The notes: generated from the letters alone by a model not told the origin. 64,000 nt of DNA from Terriglobia bacterium (GCA_020073265.1 JAIQFN010000027.1:19523-83522); one strand, 5' to 3'; positions 37,205-47,445 are shown, counted from the stretch's first letter. A program made the numbers and translations.

Positions 37205-40200
37205 ATGAGATTCAACAGCACCGTTAGGCTCTGGATAAACGCGGCGGTTTTGATCGCGATCGTCGCTCTGTTTCCTTTCCAACTGCCGGCCCAGGCCGTC
37301 AGCGGCGACCTGGTGGGCACCGTGTCGGACTCAACCGGAGGCGTGATTGCCAATGTCAGCGTAACGGCGACTAACTCCCAAACCGGCGTAAGGACGGCTA
37401 CCACGACCGGCGCGGACGGTGCGTTTCGATTTACCAACCTTCCCGTCGGCACTTACACCATCACGGCCACGGCGACCGGGTTCGCCAAGGCGACTGTCGA
37501 GGAGGTCCTGTTGCAGCTCAACAACGTGGTCACGCAAAACGTCACGCTCGCGGTGGGCGAAATCGCTACCACGGTGGAAGTGACTGCTGCGCCACCGCCG
37601 CTCGACACCACCACCGCGCAGGTGCAGGCAACCTACGCGACACGCGAAATCGAAGAGCTTCCGTCCGCGAGCTTCGGACGCACAGCCGGCCTCGCCGGGA
37701 CTTGGAATTCCTCCCCCATCTGGAACCTGAGCCTGCTGGGCGCCGGCGTTTCCTCGCAGGGCGGCGTCGGCCAGGGCGTAGGTCCCGCGATCGCCGGGCA
37801 ACGCCCCGAGAACAATTCTTTTTATCTGGACGGCGTCGGCAACAACAACCACTACACCACCGGACCGCTAGCCGTTGTTGGCAACGACGCGGTGGCCGAA
37901 GTCTCGATCTTGAAAAACCAGTTCAGCGCCGAGTTTGGCGGCGCTTCGGGCGGTGTATTCAACGCCATCGTGAAGAGCGGCACGAACCAACTGCATGGCT
38001 CTATCTTCGAGTACCTGCAGAACCGCAACCTCAACGCCGTTGACGCCCTGCAGTGGACCCAGGGTCTCACGTCGCCACCGCGCTTCGACTCGAACCGCCT
38101 GGGAGCCACCATCGGCGGGCCGATCATCAAGAACAAGCTGTTTTACTTCGGCGATTTCGAATACAATCCCATCGGCCAATCCTCGGCCCCGGGTTCGCCT
38201 TTGAATGCACCCACGGCCGCGGGCTTGTCCGCGCTGGCGAATATTCCCGGAATCAGCAAAACCAACCTGGGCGTGTTCACCAAGTATGTTCCGGTGGCGC
38301 CCTCGAACGACCAGGGCACCATCCAGGCGGGAAATGTCAGCGTCCCGATCGGCAGCATCCCGATCACTTCTCCCAACTTCGACAACAGCTACAACGCCGT
38401 CGCGTCGATCGACTACAACCTCAGCGATCGCGATCAGCTCCGCGGCCGCTACATCTTTAACCGGCTGACTGGCATCGACCCCTCGGCGCAACTGCCGGTT
38501 TTCTTCCAGTCCTCGCCCAATAACAGCCAATTCGGCTCAATTTCGGAGTTTCACAGCTTCGGCCCGACTTTACAAAACGAATTCCGCTCCTCATTCAACC
38601 GGAATTACCAATCGACGCAAGCCGGCAACTTCTCCTTCCCTGGCCTGGGCGCGTTCCCGAACCTCACCATCGACGATCTGAACTCGCTGCAAATCGGTCC
38701 CGACCCGAACACGCCCAGCGGCTTGATCCAAAACCTGCTGCAGTTACAGGACAACCTGAGCAAGGTGGCGGGCCGGCACACCCTGAAGTTCGGCTACAGC
38801 TTTACCGACATCATCCTGACGAATTATTTCGTCCAACGCGTTCGCGGCGATTACGAATACAACACGCTGGCGCAGTACCTGTTCGACCTCACGCCGGACG
38901 TCTTCGGCGAGCGCAGCGCCGGCCCCAATGCCGATCCGCTGGGCTTCCTGGAAAACTCCGCTTTCGCCAGCGACGATTTTCGCATCCGCCCCAACCTGAC
39001 CGTGAACCTGGGCGTGCGCTACGAATACGTCACCACGCCGGTGGCTTCGCGGACGCAGATCTACAGCGCTCCGGCGAACGTGCCGGGCGGCATCACGTTC
39101 GGAAGGCCTTACTTCAGCCCCAACGACTGGTCGCCACGCGTCGGCTTCGCTTATTCACCGGGCAAGAACCAGATGTGGGTGATCCGCGGCGGCTTCAGCC
39201 GGTCGTTCGCGCTGGACTACGGAAATCTTGCGGCCAACACCGTTCCGGCGTTCTTCCAGACCACCCAGGATGTGAACCTCGCCAGCAATGCTCCCAATTT
39301 CCTGGCGAACGGCGGATTGAACGGCGGCGGCGGAACTCTACCCACCGACCCGCAGCAGGCCCGCGCCATCATCAGCACCTACACGTTCGGCGGCCAGCGC
39401 CCCTACGCCTTGACCTGGACGCTGGGCGTCGAACGTCTGTTGGGCAAGAATTACACCCTGGAAGCCCGCTACATCGGCACCAAGGGCGTGCACCTGTGGG
39501 ACCAGACCCGACTCAACATCGCCCCGCAAGTGAGTCCGTCGAACTACATTCCGACGTTCTTCACCATGCCGTCCCCCGAAACTCTGGCCAGCTTGACAAA
39601 AACGTATGCCCAGGTGAAGTCGTATATCGTGCCGGGCGGAACCGCGAGCCGTCCCTTCAATCAATTCGCTTCGCTGGGTTTCAACCAGAGCATCCTGGCG
39701 TACGCGCCGCAGGCCAACTCCTCGTACAACGGCCTGGCGCTGCAGATCACCAGGCGTTACTCGAACGGTCTCTCGTATATCGCGGCGTACACCTGGAGCC
39801 ACCTGCTGGATGACGCCACCGCCACCAACTTCTCCACGCAACTGTCGCCGCGGCGCGCGCAGGATTTCCAAAATCTTCGCGCGGAGTGGGCATCGTCGGC
39901 GCTCGACCGCCGGCACCGGTTCACGCTGTCGCCCGTTTACGACTGGCGTCCGTTCAGCGGCCGCGGCTGGCTCATGAAAGACCTGGCCGGCAACTGGACC
40001 CTTTCCGGCACCTACACCTTTGAATCGCCCGAGTACGCCACCGTGCAAAGCGGCATCGATTCCAATCTGAACAACGACTCGCTGGATCGCAGCATCATCA
40101 ATCCGGCGGGCGCCGCGAACGCCGGCAGCGACGTGATTCCGTACAACGCCAAAGGCCAGCAGTCGGGTACCGCGGCGTCGCCCGGCTCTGACGTGGTTGC

Positions 40201-40546
40201 GTTCGTCGCGAAAAATCCCAACGCGCGCTACGTGAAGGCGGGCCTGGGCGCGCTCCCCAACGCCGGACGCAACACCTTCCCGCTGAAGCGCATCAATAAC
40301 GTCGATCTGGGCGTCACCAAGCGCCTCAACGTCACCGAGCGCTGGCGCCTAAGTCTGGGCGGCCAGTTCTTCAACCTGTTCAATCACGCGCAGTACACCG
40401 GCGGCTATTTGAGCGACGTGTCCGGCCTCGGCTACATAGGAAGCCGCAACGACCTGGTCCCGGGCAATGCGCTGTTCGGACGCTTCGATCAGTTCTACAG
40501 CAGCAACTCGCGCCAGATTCAGGTCTTCGGCAAGATCAATTTCTAA
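37205..40546 (+). CDS. TonB-dependent receptor with carboxypeptidase-regulatory-like domain, Oar-like (1)
   Basis: From the ATG at 37205 (GAGGG site) the protein has 1113 residues. A signal peptide (INAAVLIAIVALFPFQLPAQA) is followed by a carboxypeptidase-regulatory-like beta domain (GTVSDSTGGVIANVSVTATN, then FTNLPVGTYTITATATGF), a plug domain (FYLDGVGNNNHYTTGPLAVV, EFGGASGGVFNAIVKSGTNQ) and a long beta-barrel ending in phenylalanine (QIQVFGKINF). Such Oar-like proteins are outer-membrane importers, probably for large polymers or peptides. The substrate is unknown. A second receptor of the same architecture follows. Confidence 0.92.
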   Translation: MRFNSTVRLWINAAVLIAIVALFPFQLPAQAVSGDLVGTVSDSTGGVIANVSVTATNSQTGVRTATTTGADGAFRFTNLPVGTYTITATATGFAKATVEEVLLQLNNVVTQNVTLAVGEIATTVEVTAAPPPLDTTTAQVQATYATREIEELPSASFGRTAGLAGTWNSSPIWNLSLLGAGVSSQGGVGQGVGPAIAGQRPENNSFYLDGVGNNNHYTTGPLAVVGNDAVAEVSILKNQFSAEFGGASGGVFNAIVKSGTNQLHGSIFEYLQNRNLNAVDALQWTQGLTSPPRFDSNRLGATIGGPIIKNKLFYFGDFEYNPIGQSSAPGSPLNAPTAAGLSALANIPGISKTNLGVFTKYVPVAPSNDQGTIQAGNVSVPIGSIPITSPNFDNSYNAVASIDYNLSDRDQLRGRYIFNRLTGIDPSAQLPVFFQSSPNNSQFGSISEFHSFGPTLQNEFRSSFNRNYQSTQAGNFSFPGLGAFPNLTIDDLNSLQIGPDPNTPSGLIQNLLQLQDNLSKVAGRHTLKFGYSFTDIILTNYFVQRVRGDYEYNTLAQYLFDLTPDVFGERSAGPNADPLGFLENSAFASDDFRIRPNLTVNLGVRYEYVTTPVASRTQIYSAPANVPGGITFGRPYFSPNDWSPRVGFAYSPGKNQMWVIRGGFSRSFALDYGNLAANTVPAFFQTTQDVNLASNAPNFLANGGLNGGGGTLPTDPQQARAIISTYTFGGQRPYALTWTLGVERLLGKNYTLEARYIGTKGVHLWDQTRLNIAPQVSPSNYIPTFFTMPSPETLASLTKTYAQVKSYIVPGGTASRPFNQFASLGFNQSILAYAPQANSSYNGLALQITRRYSNGLSYIAAYTWSHLLDDATATNFSTQLSPRRAQDFQNLRAEWASSALDRRHRFTLSPVYDWRPFSGRGWLMKDLAGNWTLSGTYTFESPEYATVQSGIDSNLNNDSLDRSIINPAGAANAGSDVIPYNAKGQQSGTAASPGSDVVAFVAKNPNARYVKAGLGALPNAGRNTFPLKRINNVDLGVTKRLNVTERWRLSLGGQFFNLFNHAQYTGGYLSDVSGLGYIGSRNDLVPGNALFGRFDQFYSSNSRQIQVFGKINF

Positions 40547-40567
40547 GCAAGATTCTGTCAGTCTCTG

Positions 40568-40588
40568 GGCCGCCCAATCCGGGCGGCC
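40568..40588 (+). terminator. hairpin after TonB-dependent receptor gene 1
   Basis: GGCCGCCC and GGGCGGCC form a perfect 8-base stem around AATCC, 22 bases after the stop codon. Only a short T-containing run (TGTCTT) follows, so it is a modest terminator. The remaining sequence up to 40813 shows no gene or repeat that I can support. Confidence 0.6.
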
Positions 40589-40813
40589 TGTCTTAACATC
40601 TAGTCCCGCCAAGCCTCCGCCCCCACCCCGCGCTGGTGCTGAATTCCGATTCTTGGAAATTCTTAGCCTCCCTGGCTACTGGAAAACATAGTGCATCCGA
40701 TCTTACAGTCACCCAACCTGATGTTAAATAAAGAGCCTGCTTGGCCGAAACCGTGCCAACCGCTTTGGTAGCCCGAGTGCTACGGAGCCTAGGCACCAGC
40801 TCGATTTGGTTTG

Positions 40814-40842
40814 TTCCATATTCGTTACGAACGGGGTATACT
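40814..40842 (+). promoter_or_regulatory. putative promoter of TonB-dependent receptor gene 2
   Basis: TATACT (40837-40842) is a strong -10 element, with TTCCAT 17 bases upstream as a weak -35. The inverted repeat TTCGT/ACGAA lies within the spacer and could be an operator. The leader before the ATG at 40973 would be about 125 bases and contains a repeated AAAGCAT. Confidence 0.5.
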
Positions 40843-40972
40843 GTTGCAAAGCATGATTTTAAAGCATAGCTTTTATGAAGTTCTTAGCGCAGGTGAACCT
40901 GCATCGCCATCACAGAACAGATCAAAACTGAGCAGTCCCAGACGCTTCACAAACCAACCAGTAGGAGAAAGC

Positions 40973-43900
40973 ATGCAAATCTCGAGAGCGAAACTTTTGT
41001 TCTGCCTCATCGCTGTCCTGACGGCAACCACCGTTTGGGGACAGGGACTCACAGGAAGTATTTCCGGGTTAGTGAAAGACCCGAACGGCGCGGTGATTCC
41101 GAAGGCCAAGGTAGTGGCCAAGAATGTGGCCACCAACGCCGAATCTGAAACGATGTCGGACGACACCGGCTATTACCGCATCATCAACCTGGTGCCTGCC
41201 CAATATACCGTCAGCGTTGAAGCGGCCGGCTTCCGCCGCACCACCACGTCGCCCCTGGAGTTGAACCTTTCCCAGGCGTTGCGCGTGGACGTGAGCCTCG
41301 AGGTCGGCCAGGTGACCGAAACCGTAACGGTCACTGCAACGGCTTCTCAGATCAACACCGAAGATGCGCAATTGGGTGTGGCTATCGTCGGTCAGGGTCT
41401 TCCCAACATTTCCACTGCAGCCGGCCGCAACCCCCTGAACCTGGCGGGCCTGCAGGCTGGCGTTTCCATGAACCCTACGGCTGGACTCCCGACCAACGAC
41501 ATCGGTCCCTTCGCGGTGAACGGACAGCGGACCCAGGCCAACAATTACTTGCTGGATGGCGTCGATTCCAACGATCTGGCCATCAACATCCCCGACGCGC
41601 TCGGACAGATTTCTCCGAACGCGCTGTCTGAGTTTCGAGTCGTCACCGGCGCCATGAAGGCTGAATACGGCCGCAACGGCGGCGCCGTGGTTGAGGCCGT
41701 CACCAGAAGCGGAGGAAACGCTTTCCACGGTGGCGCCGAAGAGGTGTTCCGGAACACGGTGTTAAACGCCACTCCGTTTTTCCAAAATGTGACCCCCGGA
41801 CCACCGACTTATTTTACGAACGGCTTGAAGCGGAAAGGGCAGTGGAACAGCAACGACTATGACGCGAACTTTGGCGGACGCATCATCAAGGACAAGACCT
41901 TCTTCTTCATCAGCTATCTGGGATTCCGACGCCGCCAGGGCGTGACCGCCAGCGCTACGGTATTCAGCCCAGCGGATCGGGCCGCTATTTTGGCCTATGG
42001 CACCGCGGCTGCGAAAGCCGTCTTGGGACTGGTTCCTCCGGCCTCCACCGGGAGCACGCTCTTCAGTTCTCCGGCCAACCTGTTGAACAGAGACCAGGGC
42101 CTGGCCAGGATCGATCACCACTTCAGCGATCGCAACAGCCTGTCCTTCACCTATTTCATCGAGAAGGGCACCCAAGCCGATCCATTCGCATTCGGCGGAT
42201 CTACGATTCCGGGCTTCGGCACGTCGGGCGCCATCAACTATTACAACTACGTGCTTCGCGACACCCACACATTCAGCGCAGACCTGGTGAACGACGCGCG
42301 CGCGGGTTTCCACCGCCGTGCGCAGCCCGGCGTAATCCCGGTGAACAGTACCACGCCTGCGTCCCTGGGATTCACTCAAATAATACCGGACGACGCAGCC
42401 AGTGTCGGGCCGCCGCGGTTCGATATTGCGGGTTACTCGAACATTGGCAATACCATCCAAGGGCCGCAATCGAGATTCGACAACACCTGGCAGTACGCCG
42501 ACACGCTCTCCTGGGTGCATGGCCGCCATTCCCTCAAGTTCGGCGGTGATTACCGCGCCTTCGAAGGGAACCAGCAGTTTACCTTCATCAACAACGGTTA
42601 TTTCATCTATGACGGTAGCGGAGTGGAGAACGGTCTGGTGGCTCCTGTTCCCGGCGTAACCAACGACGCCCTGACGGACTTCATTCGCGGCTTCGTCACG
42701 GAATACGTTCAAAACAGCGCTGGGCACCAAGGCTATCGTGACCGGTTTGCCGGCTTGTTCTTCCAGGACGACTGGAAGCTAGCTCGCAACCTCACCGTGA
42801 ACTTGGGTGTCCGTTGGGAATACGCCGCGCCGCTGACGGAGCTGAACGGCGAGGAGAACGCGTTCCGGGCGGGCCAGCAGTCGACGGTCTTCCCGACCGC
42901 GCCTGTCGGTTTGCTCTTTCCGGGCGACAAAGGCATCTCGGCATCCACTTACAACCACGACTGGAACAACTTCGGCCCGCGCTTTGGCTTTGCCTGGGAC
43001 CCATTTTCCAACGGCAAGCTGAGCGTGCGCGGCGGATACGGCGTTTTCTATGACGTGGCGGTCAGCGAACTGACCCTGCAATTCCTGACGGCTCCGCCGT
43101 TCGGCATTCAGCCCTTCACCCTCTTCGATACGGATATGACTCACCCGTACTCGAGCTCCTTAATCAATCCGATTCCCCAGCCATTTCCGCACCCGCCCGT
43201 GAAACCCGGCGACCCCTTTGACTTCACCAATATCGCGCCGGTGGGCCTGACGGTGATGGATCCCAACTTTGCGACGCCGTATTCGCAACAGTGGAATCTC
43301 CAGGTGCAGTATCAAATCGCTCCCGCCTGGCTGGCTTCGGTCGGTTACGTTGCTTCCAACGGAGTGAAGCTGATGTACCGGAACGAAATGGATCCCGCAG
43401 TCCCGATCTCAACGGCTACGACGGGGAATACCGATCAGCGCCGCATCTATAACTTGACAAATCCGCAGTCTGCGGCCTACGGTGGAGCCGTATTTAGCGG
43501 AATCACCGATCAGTCCAGCGCCGCAAATTCAAACTACAACTCATTGCAGGCGGAACTGAGAACCAGGATGTGGCACGGCCTCGTAATGACCCATGCGTAT
43601 ACCTGGAGCCACTCCATCGACGACGCCTCCGGGCTGCGTGTCAATAGCACGGGCAACATCTATAGCCGCGCTAACGATCGTGGCAATTCCGAATTTGACA
43701 TTCGGCACAACTACGTCGGGTCGGTCATCTACGACCTCCCCTGGATGAAGGATCAGAAGAGCTTTGTCGGCCATGTTCTGGGCGGCTGGACCTTCTCCTT
43801 TATCGAGGCGATCCATAGCGGACTACCGTTCAACCTCACGGAACCCAACGATCGCTGCTTGTGCGGCGGCGGCGGGAACCGGCCGGACTACATCGGCGGC

Positions 43901-44305
43901 GACGTGCAGTTTGTCGATCCCCGCACCAACGCCTTCGGCAAACAGAACTCGTACTTCGACGGCACCAGCGGCGGCTCGGGAGGCGCTCTCACCAACCCCT
44001 ACTTCCGCCGCGTCGGCACCGGCAACTCGGCTGCGCTGGGCGCCGGCCGCTACGGCAACTTCGCCCGCAACGTCTTCCATGGACCGGGCGCCATCAACAG
44101 CGACATCGGTCTCACCAAGAGGGTCCGAATTTCCGAAGGTCAGAGCTTCGAACTCGTCGGCGAGGCGTTCAACCTCTTCAACCACACCAACTTCTTAAAT
44201 CCCGTCAGCACCACCGGCGGGAGCATCGGGTCGGCGACGTTCGGTCAGATCACCGGCGCTCTCGATCCTCGCCTGATTCAGATCACTGCGCGGTACACGT
44301 TCTAA
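40973..44305 (+). CDS. TonB-dependent receptor with carboxypeptidase-regulatory-like domain, Oar-like (2)
   Basis: The ATG at 40973 has an AGGAG site and starts a signal peptide (LLFCLIAVLTATTVWGQ); the 54 codons of open frame before it are not coding-like. The 1110-residue protein has a carboxypeptidase-regulatory-like domain (GLVKDPNGAVIPKAKVVAKN), a plug (NNYLLDGVDSNDLAINIPDA, EYGRNGGAVVEAVTRSGGNA) and a barrel ending RYTF. It is related to but clearly diverged from receptor 1. A strong terminator follows at 44324-44357. The substrate is unknown. Confidence 0.92.
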   Translation: MQISRAKLLFCLIAVLTATTVWGQGLTGSISGLVKDPNGAVIPKAKVVAKNVATNAESETMSDDTGYYRIINLVPAQYTVSVEAAGFRRTTTSPLELNLSQALRVDVSLEVGQVTETVTVTATASQINTEDAQLGVAIVGQGLPNISTAAGRNPLNLAGLQAGVSMNPTAGLPTNDIGPFAVNGQRTQANNYLLDGVDSNDLAINIPDALGQISPNALSEFRVVTGAMKAEYGRNGGAVVEAVTRSGGNAFHGGAEEVFRNTVLNATPFFQNVTPGPPTYFTNGLKRKGQWNSNDYDANFGGRIIKDKTFFFISYLGFRRRQGVTASATVFSPADRAAILAYGTAAAKAVLGLVPPASTGSTLFSSPANLLNRDQGLARIDHHFSDRNSLSFTYFIEKGTQADPFAFGGSTIPGFGTSGAINYYNYVLRDTHTFSADLVNDARAGFHRRAQPGVIPVNSTTPASLGFTQIIPDDAASVGPPRFDIAGYSNIGNTIQGPQSRFDNTWQYADTLSWVHGRHSLKFGGDYRAFEGNQQFTFINNGYFIYDGSGVENGLVAPVPGVTNDALTDFIRGFVTEYVQNSAGHQGYRDRFAGLFFQDDWKLARNLTVNLGVRWEYAAPLTELNGEENAFRAGQQSTVFPTAPVGLLFPGDKGISASTYNHDWNNFGPRFGFAWDPFSNGKLSVRGGYGVFYDVAVSELTLQFLTAPPFGIQPFTLFDTDMTHPYSSSLINPIPQPFPHPPVKPGDPFDFTNIAPVGLTVMDPNFATPYSQQWNLQVQYQIAPAWLASVGYVASNGVKLMYRNEMDPAVPISTATTGNTDQRRIYNLTNPQSAAYGGAVFSGITDQSSAANSNYNSLQAELRTRMWHGLVMTHAYTWSHSIDDASGLRVNSTGNIYSRANDRGNSEFDIRHNYVGSVIYDLPWMKDQKSFVGHVLGGWTFSFIEAIHSGLPFNLTEPNDRCLCGGGGNRPDYIGGDVQFVDPRTNAFGKQNSYFDGTSGGSGGALTNPYFRRVGTGNSAALGAGRYGNFARNVFHGPGAINSDIGLTKRVRISEGQSFELVGEAFNLFNHTNFLNPVSTTGGSIGSATFGQITGALDPRLIQITARYTF

Positions 44306-44323
44306 ACTTCGCAGGAAGTCTCG

Positions 44324-44357
44324 AGGGGCGGATCTCCGGATCCGCCCCTTTTCATTT
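44324..44357 (+). terminator. strong intrinsic terminator after TonB-dependent receptor gene 2
   Basis: AGGGGCGGATC and GATCCGCCCCT form a perfect 11-base stem with loop TCCG, followed by TTTTCATTTTT. It lies between two convergent genes and also ends four bases before the stop of the VWA gene on the other strand. Confidence 0.88.
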
Positions 44358-44361
44358 TTCG

Positions 44362-45279
44362 CTACTCCTGTCTTTCCTTGATCGCGTAGTAACCCCTGCG
44401 AACTTGTACCCTCAGCCCGCGCCGCTTCACCCGCAGCTCCAGCTTACGGAAAGAGCCGTCGTGCGCCCGATTCGTAGACGCATAGCCCAGCGAGTACTGG
44501 CTGCGCAGTTCCCGCTCGATGGTCTCGAAGATCTTCTCCAGCGGCGTCTTCTTGCCGGCCTGAAACATGCGGCCCCCGGTGGGCTCCGCCATGTCCTTCA
44601 AGAACGAGCAGCCGGAGAAACCCGACTCATAGCAGATGCCGTAGACGATGGTGTTGGTGGACTGCACCGCTTTGATCGCCTCTTCGAGATGCGTCTGGCT
44701 TCCGTTGTCGAGCCCGTCGGAGATGATCACCATGGTCTTGCGGCCCGATACGCCGGCCAGCTTCCTGGCTGCCGTCGCAGCAACACCGTCATAGAGCATG
44801 GTGCTGGGCATCGGTTGATTCGGCCCAGGCAGGCCGCGGAACGGCACGGAACGAAGCTTGGCCAGCGCTGCACGCAGCGACTCTGTTGACGACGTGAAGT
44901 CCTGCCATAGGATGAGCGTGCTCGAAAAGCCCAACAGCAGGGCGTGGTCGGTGGGGCGCAGAACGGTTTCCAGGAACCTGCTGGTGGCCTCCTTTTCATC
45001 GGCAATGAAACGTGCCACGCTGCCGCTGACATCCACCAGCAGCGCCACCGTGAGCGGCAGGTCGGTGTCCCGCGCGAAGTAGCGAATCTCCTGGCGTTGG
45101 CCATTCTCGCGAATTTCAAAATCGTCCTTCGCGAGATCCTGTACCAGCGCCCCGCGCTTGTCGTAGACCGTGCAGAGCACGTTGACGACGTCCACGTCTA
45201 CTTTGATGGGAGTCTCGGGTTCCTGCGCCGGAGCGACCGGCGCGACTGACAGCAGCAGGATGCTCCAGAGCTTCTTCAT
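44362..45279 (-). CDS. exported VWA-domain protein, acidobacterial type
   Basis: The 305-residue protein has a signal peptide (LWSILLLSVAPVAPAQ). It then has VDVVNVLCTVYDKRGALVQD and LAKDDFEIRENGQRQEIRYF, the opening typical of the acidobacterial VWFA-related family (TIGR03436). The von Willebrand A domain has the metal-site motif DVSGS (in TVALLVDVSGSVARF) and GRKTMVIISDGLDNGS. It probably mediates protein contacts outside the inner membrane. The function is unknown, but the family is a good taxonomic marker. Confidence 0.85.
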   Translation of the reverse strand: MKKLWSILLLSVAPVAPAQEPETPIKVDVDVVNVLCTVYDKRGALVQDLAKDDFEIRENGQRQEIRYFARDTDLPLTVALLVDVSGSVARFIADEKEATSRFLETVLRPTDHALLLGFSSTLILWQDFTSSTESLRAALAKLRSVPFRGLPGPNQPMPSTMLYDGVAATAARKLAGVSGRKTMVIISDGLDNGSQTHLEEAIKAVQSTNTIVYGICYESGFSGCSFLKDMAEPTGGRMFQAGKKTPLEKIFETIERELRSQYSLGYASTNRAHDGSFRKLELRVKRRGLRVQVRRGYYAIKERQE

Positions 45280-45322
45280 GACGGTTACGGCGGGAATTTC
45301 ATGTTAGTATGCTTGTTCTCTG

Positions 45323-46732
45323 ATGCACAAACGCTGCTTGCTTCTAGTCATTTTGAGCGCTGCCGGCGCTTTCGGCCAGTCCCAATTCACTCCGGGGCTG
45401 AAGCCATTCATCGCCGTGGACGCGCCCGTCATCACGCTGGAGCACGTGCGGATTCTCGACGGCACCGGCGCACCCGCGCGCGAGGACCAGACCATCCTGA
45501 TCGACCACGGACGCATCCAGGCCGCCGGCCCATCCAGCCAGGTCCAGGCACCGGCCGGCGCGCACCGCATGGACCTCGCGAATCACACCGTGATTCCCGG
45601 CCTGGTCGGAATGCACGAGCATCTGTTCTATCCTTCCGGCGGCGCGGTACCGCTGTACATCGAGCACGGGATGAGCTTCCCACGCCTGTACCTGGCCGGC
45701 GGCGTCACCACGGCCCGCACCGCCGGAACGCTCGAGCCGCAGACCGATCTGAACCTCAAGAAGATGATCGACGCAGGCCAGATGCCCGGCCCCAAGATGC
45801 TGATCACAGTCGGGTATCTGGAAGGCCACGGCGGGTTCGCGCCGCAGATGACCGAGCTCGACTCGCCCGACGACGCCCGCCGGTTCGTCGAGTATTGGGC
45901 CAGCCAGGGCGCGCATTCCTTCAAGGCGTACATGCACATCACGCGCGGCGAACTGGAAGCCGCCATCACCACCGCTCATGCGCGCGGGCTGAAGCTGACC
46001 GGACACCTGTGCTCGATAGGATTCCGTGAAGCGGCCGCGCTCGGCATCGACAACCTGGAACACGGCATCGTGGTGGATTCGGAATTCGATCCGGCCAAGC
46101 AGCCCGACGTCTGCCCGCCCGGTCCATCGGCCCAGCAACTCGCCGCGCTGGATATCAACGGCGAACCCGTGCAGCGGACCATTCGCGAACTGGTGCAGCA
46201 TCGCGTGGCCGTGACATCGACGCTAGCGGTGTTCGAGTCCGCGCCGCCGCTCCAGTCCCGATTCCTGGATGCGCTTTCGCCCACCGCGGCTCTGTTGTAC
46301 CTGGCCGGCCGCGAGCGCCTTTCCGAGCAGGCCCGGACCGTCAGCGCCCTGCGGGTGAAGAAGGAAGTCGAGTTTGAGCGAGCGTTCGTGAAAGCGGGCG
46401 GACTGCTGATGGCCGGCTGTGATCCGACCGGCAACGGCAGCGCGCTGGCGGGCTTCGGCGATCAGCGCAACATCGAACTGCTGGTCGAGGGCGGGTTCAC
46501 CGCGGAACAAGCTGTCCAGATTGCCACGCTCAACGGCGCGCGCTTCCTGGGCCTAGACGGCCGCATCGGCTCCATCGCGCCGGGCAAGCAGGCCGACCTG
46601 GTGGTGCTGGATGGGAATCCGGTCCGGCAAATCTCGGACATCGAGAAAGTCAGTCTGGTGTTCAAGGATGGCGTCGCGTTCGACTCCGCGAAGGTACTGG
46701 ATTCAGTGCGCGGCCAAGTGGGACTGCACTGA
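45323..46732 (+). CDS. exported amidohydrolase, imidazolonepropionase-like
   Basis: The 469-residue protein has a signal peptide (CLLLVILSAAGAFGQ) and an amidohydrolase barrel. The N-terminal metal motif is VIPGLVGMHEHLF, LTGHLCSIGF and LEHGI hold the later histidines, and GCDPTGNGSALAGF carries the metal aspartate. The C-terminal part is ARFLGLDGRIGSIAPGKQAD. It resembles cyclic-amidohydrolase/prolidase-like enzymes of the metal-dependent hydrolase superfamily. Substrate unknown. No ribosome-binding site is visible before the ATG, and a TAGTAT 13 bases upstream might be a -10 element of a leaderless transcript. Confidence 0.82.
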   Translation: MHKRCLLLVILSAAGAFGQSQFTPGLKPFIAVDAPVITLEHVRILDGTGAPAREDQTILIDHGRIQAAGPSSQVQAPAGAHRMDLANHTVIPGLVGMHEHLFYPSGGAVPLYIEHGMSFPRLYLAGGVTTARTAGTLEPQTDLNLKKMIDAGQMPGPKMLITVGYLEGHGGFAPQMTELDSPDDARRFVEYWASQGAHSFKAYMHITRGELEAAITTAHARGLKLTGHLCSIGFREAAALGIDNLEHGIVVDSEFDPAKQPDVCPPGPSAQQLAALDINGEPVQRTIRELVQHRVAVTSTLAVFESAPPLQSRFLDALSPTAALLYLAGRERLSEQARTVSALRVKKEVEFERAFVKAGGLLMAGCDPTGNGSALAGFGDQRNIELLVEGGFTAEQAVQIATLNGARFLGLDGRIGSIAPGKQADLVVLDGNPVRQISDIEKVSLVFKDGVAFDSAKVLDSVRGQVGLH

Positions 46733-46763
46733 AAAGAACGCCCCCGGCCGGAGGAGCGAACGC

Positions 46764-47306
46764 CTATCGGCGACCCTCTTCCGTCTCGCTGGATGGCGGC
46801 ACCAGTCCTTTGAGCCGCATGTAGGTGACGATGTTGCCGTAGTGCTCGTCCATGTGCGCATTGTTAAAGTCCAGCGCCATGATCCTGGGCGCGTCGCGTC
46901 CCAGAAACTTGATGATCTCGGGAGCGGAAGTATCGGTCATCCCGTTGTAGATTTCATCACAATAGGAAAACGCTGCCTGCAGTGCGGCCGCCAGATCGGC
47001 CTTGGTGTGCTTGTTCTTCTCGACCCCTGGTCCGTTGTTGGGCTTGCCGGTCGCCATGGAGCAGAAAATATACTGCGCATCGGCAACGTGACCGATCAGT
47101 TGCCCAAAACTGCGCACCTCGGGCGTGGGCTTGAAGCTGTAATTGGCTTCCGGCATTTTCTCGGCGGCCTTGGTGACATTGGTCTTCACGATGTTGTAGA
47201 TGGCCTTTGTTCCCGCGCTGATTGGATTGGCCGGGGCGGCGGTTTGAGCCGTCATCGTAGCAGCCGCGAGTAAGGAAAAGAACAGAGCTGAAGCGAGTTT
47301 ATTCAT
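46764..47306 (-). CDS. exported DinB-family protein
   Basis: From the ATG at 47306 (GGAGG site upstream) the protein has 180 residues, with a signal peptide (LASALFFSLLAAATMTAQ) and a DinB-like four-helix bundle. Histidines lie in FGQLIGHVADAQY and NNAHMDEHYGNIVTYMRLKG, the usual metal ligand positions. DinB-like proteins are often thiol-dependent metalloenzymes, but the role of exported ones is unknown. A long frame continuing to 47828 overlaps the divergent CoA-transferase gene and is not accepted. Confidence 0.8.
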   Translation of the reverse strand: MNKLASALFFSLLAAATMTAQTAAPANPISAGTKAIYNIVKTNVTKAAEKMPEANYSFKPTPEVRSFGQLIGHVADAQYIFCSMATGKPNNGPGVEKNKHTKADLAAALQAAFSYCDEIYNGMTDTSAPEIIKFLGRDAPRIMALDFNNAHMDEHYGNIVTYMRLKGLVPPSSETEEGRR

Positions 47307-47445
47307 AGAACGAGATTCCTCCAAGTAGTTACCAGAATACCTGCAAACGCATAGGATGCTCCTCGGCTTCCCGACGAACCGAGATTTTTTGAGGATGAGC
47401 GGCGCAGCCGCTTCGACCAGGGTCTGAAATGCGGCGGGAGGGGGC

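Noticed and set aside
45301..46029. Second frame over the amidohydrolase gene
   Set aside because: The product is Arg/Pro-rich without motifs, while the other frame shows a signal peptide and amidohydrolase metal ligands.
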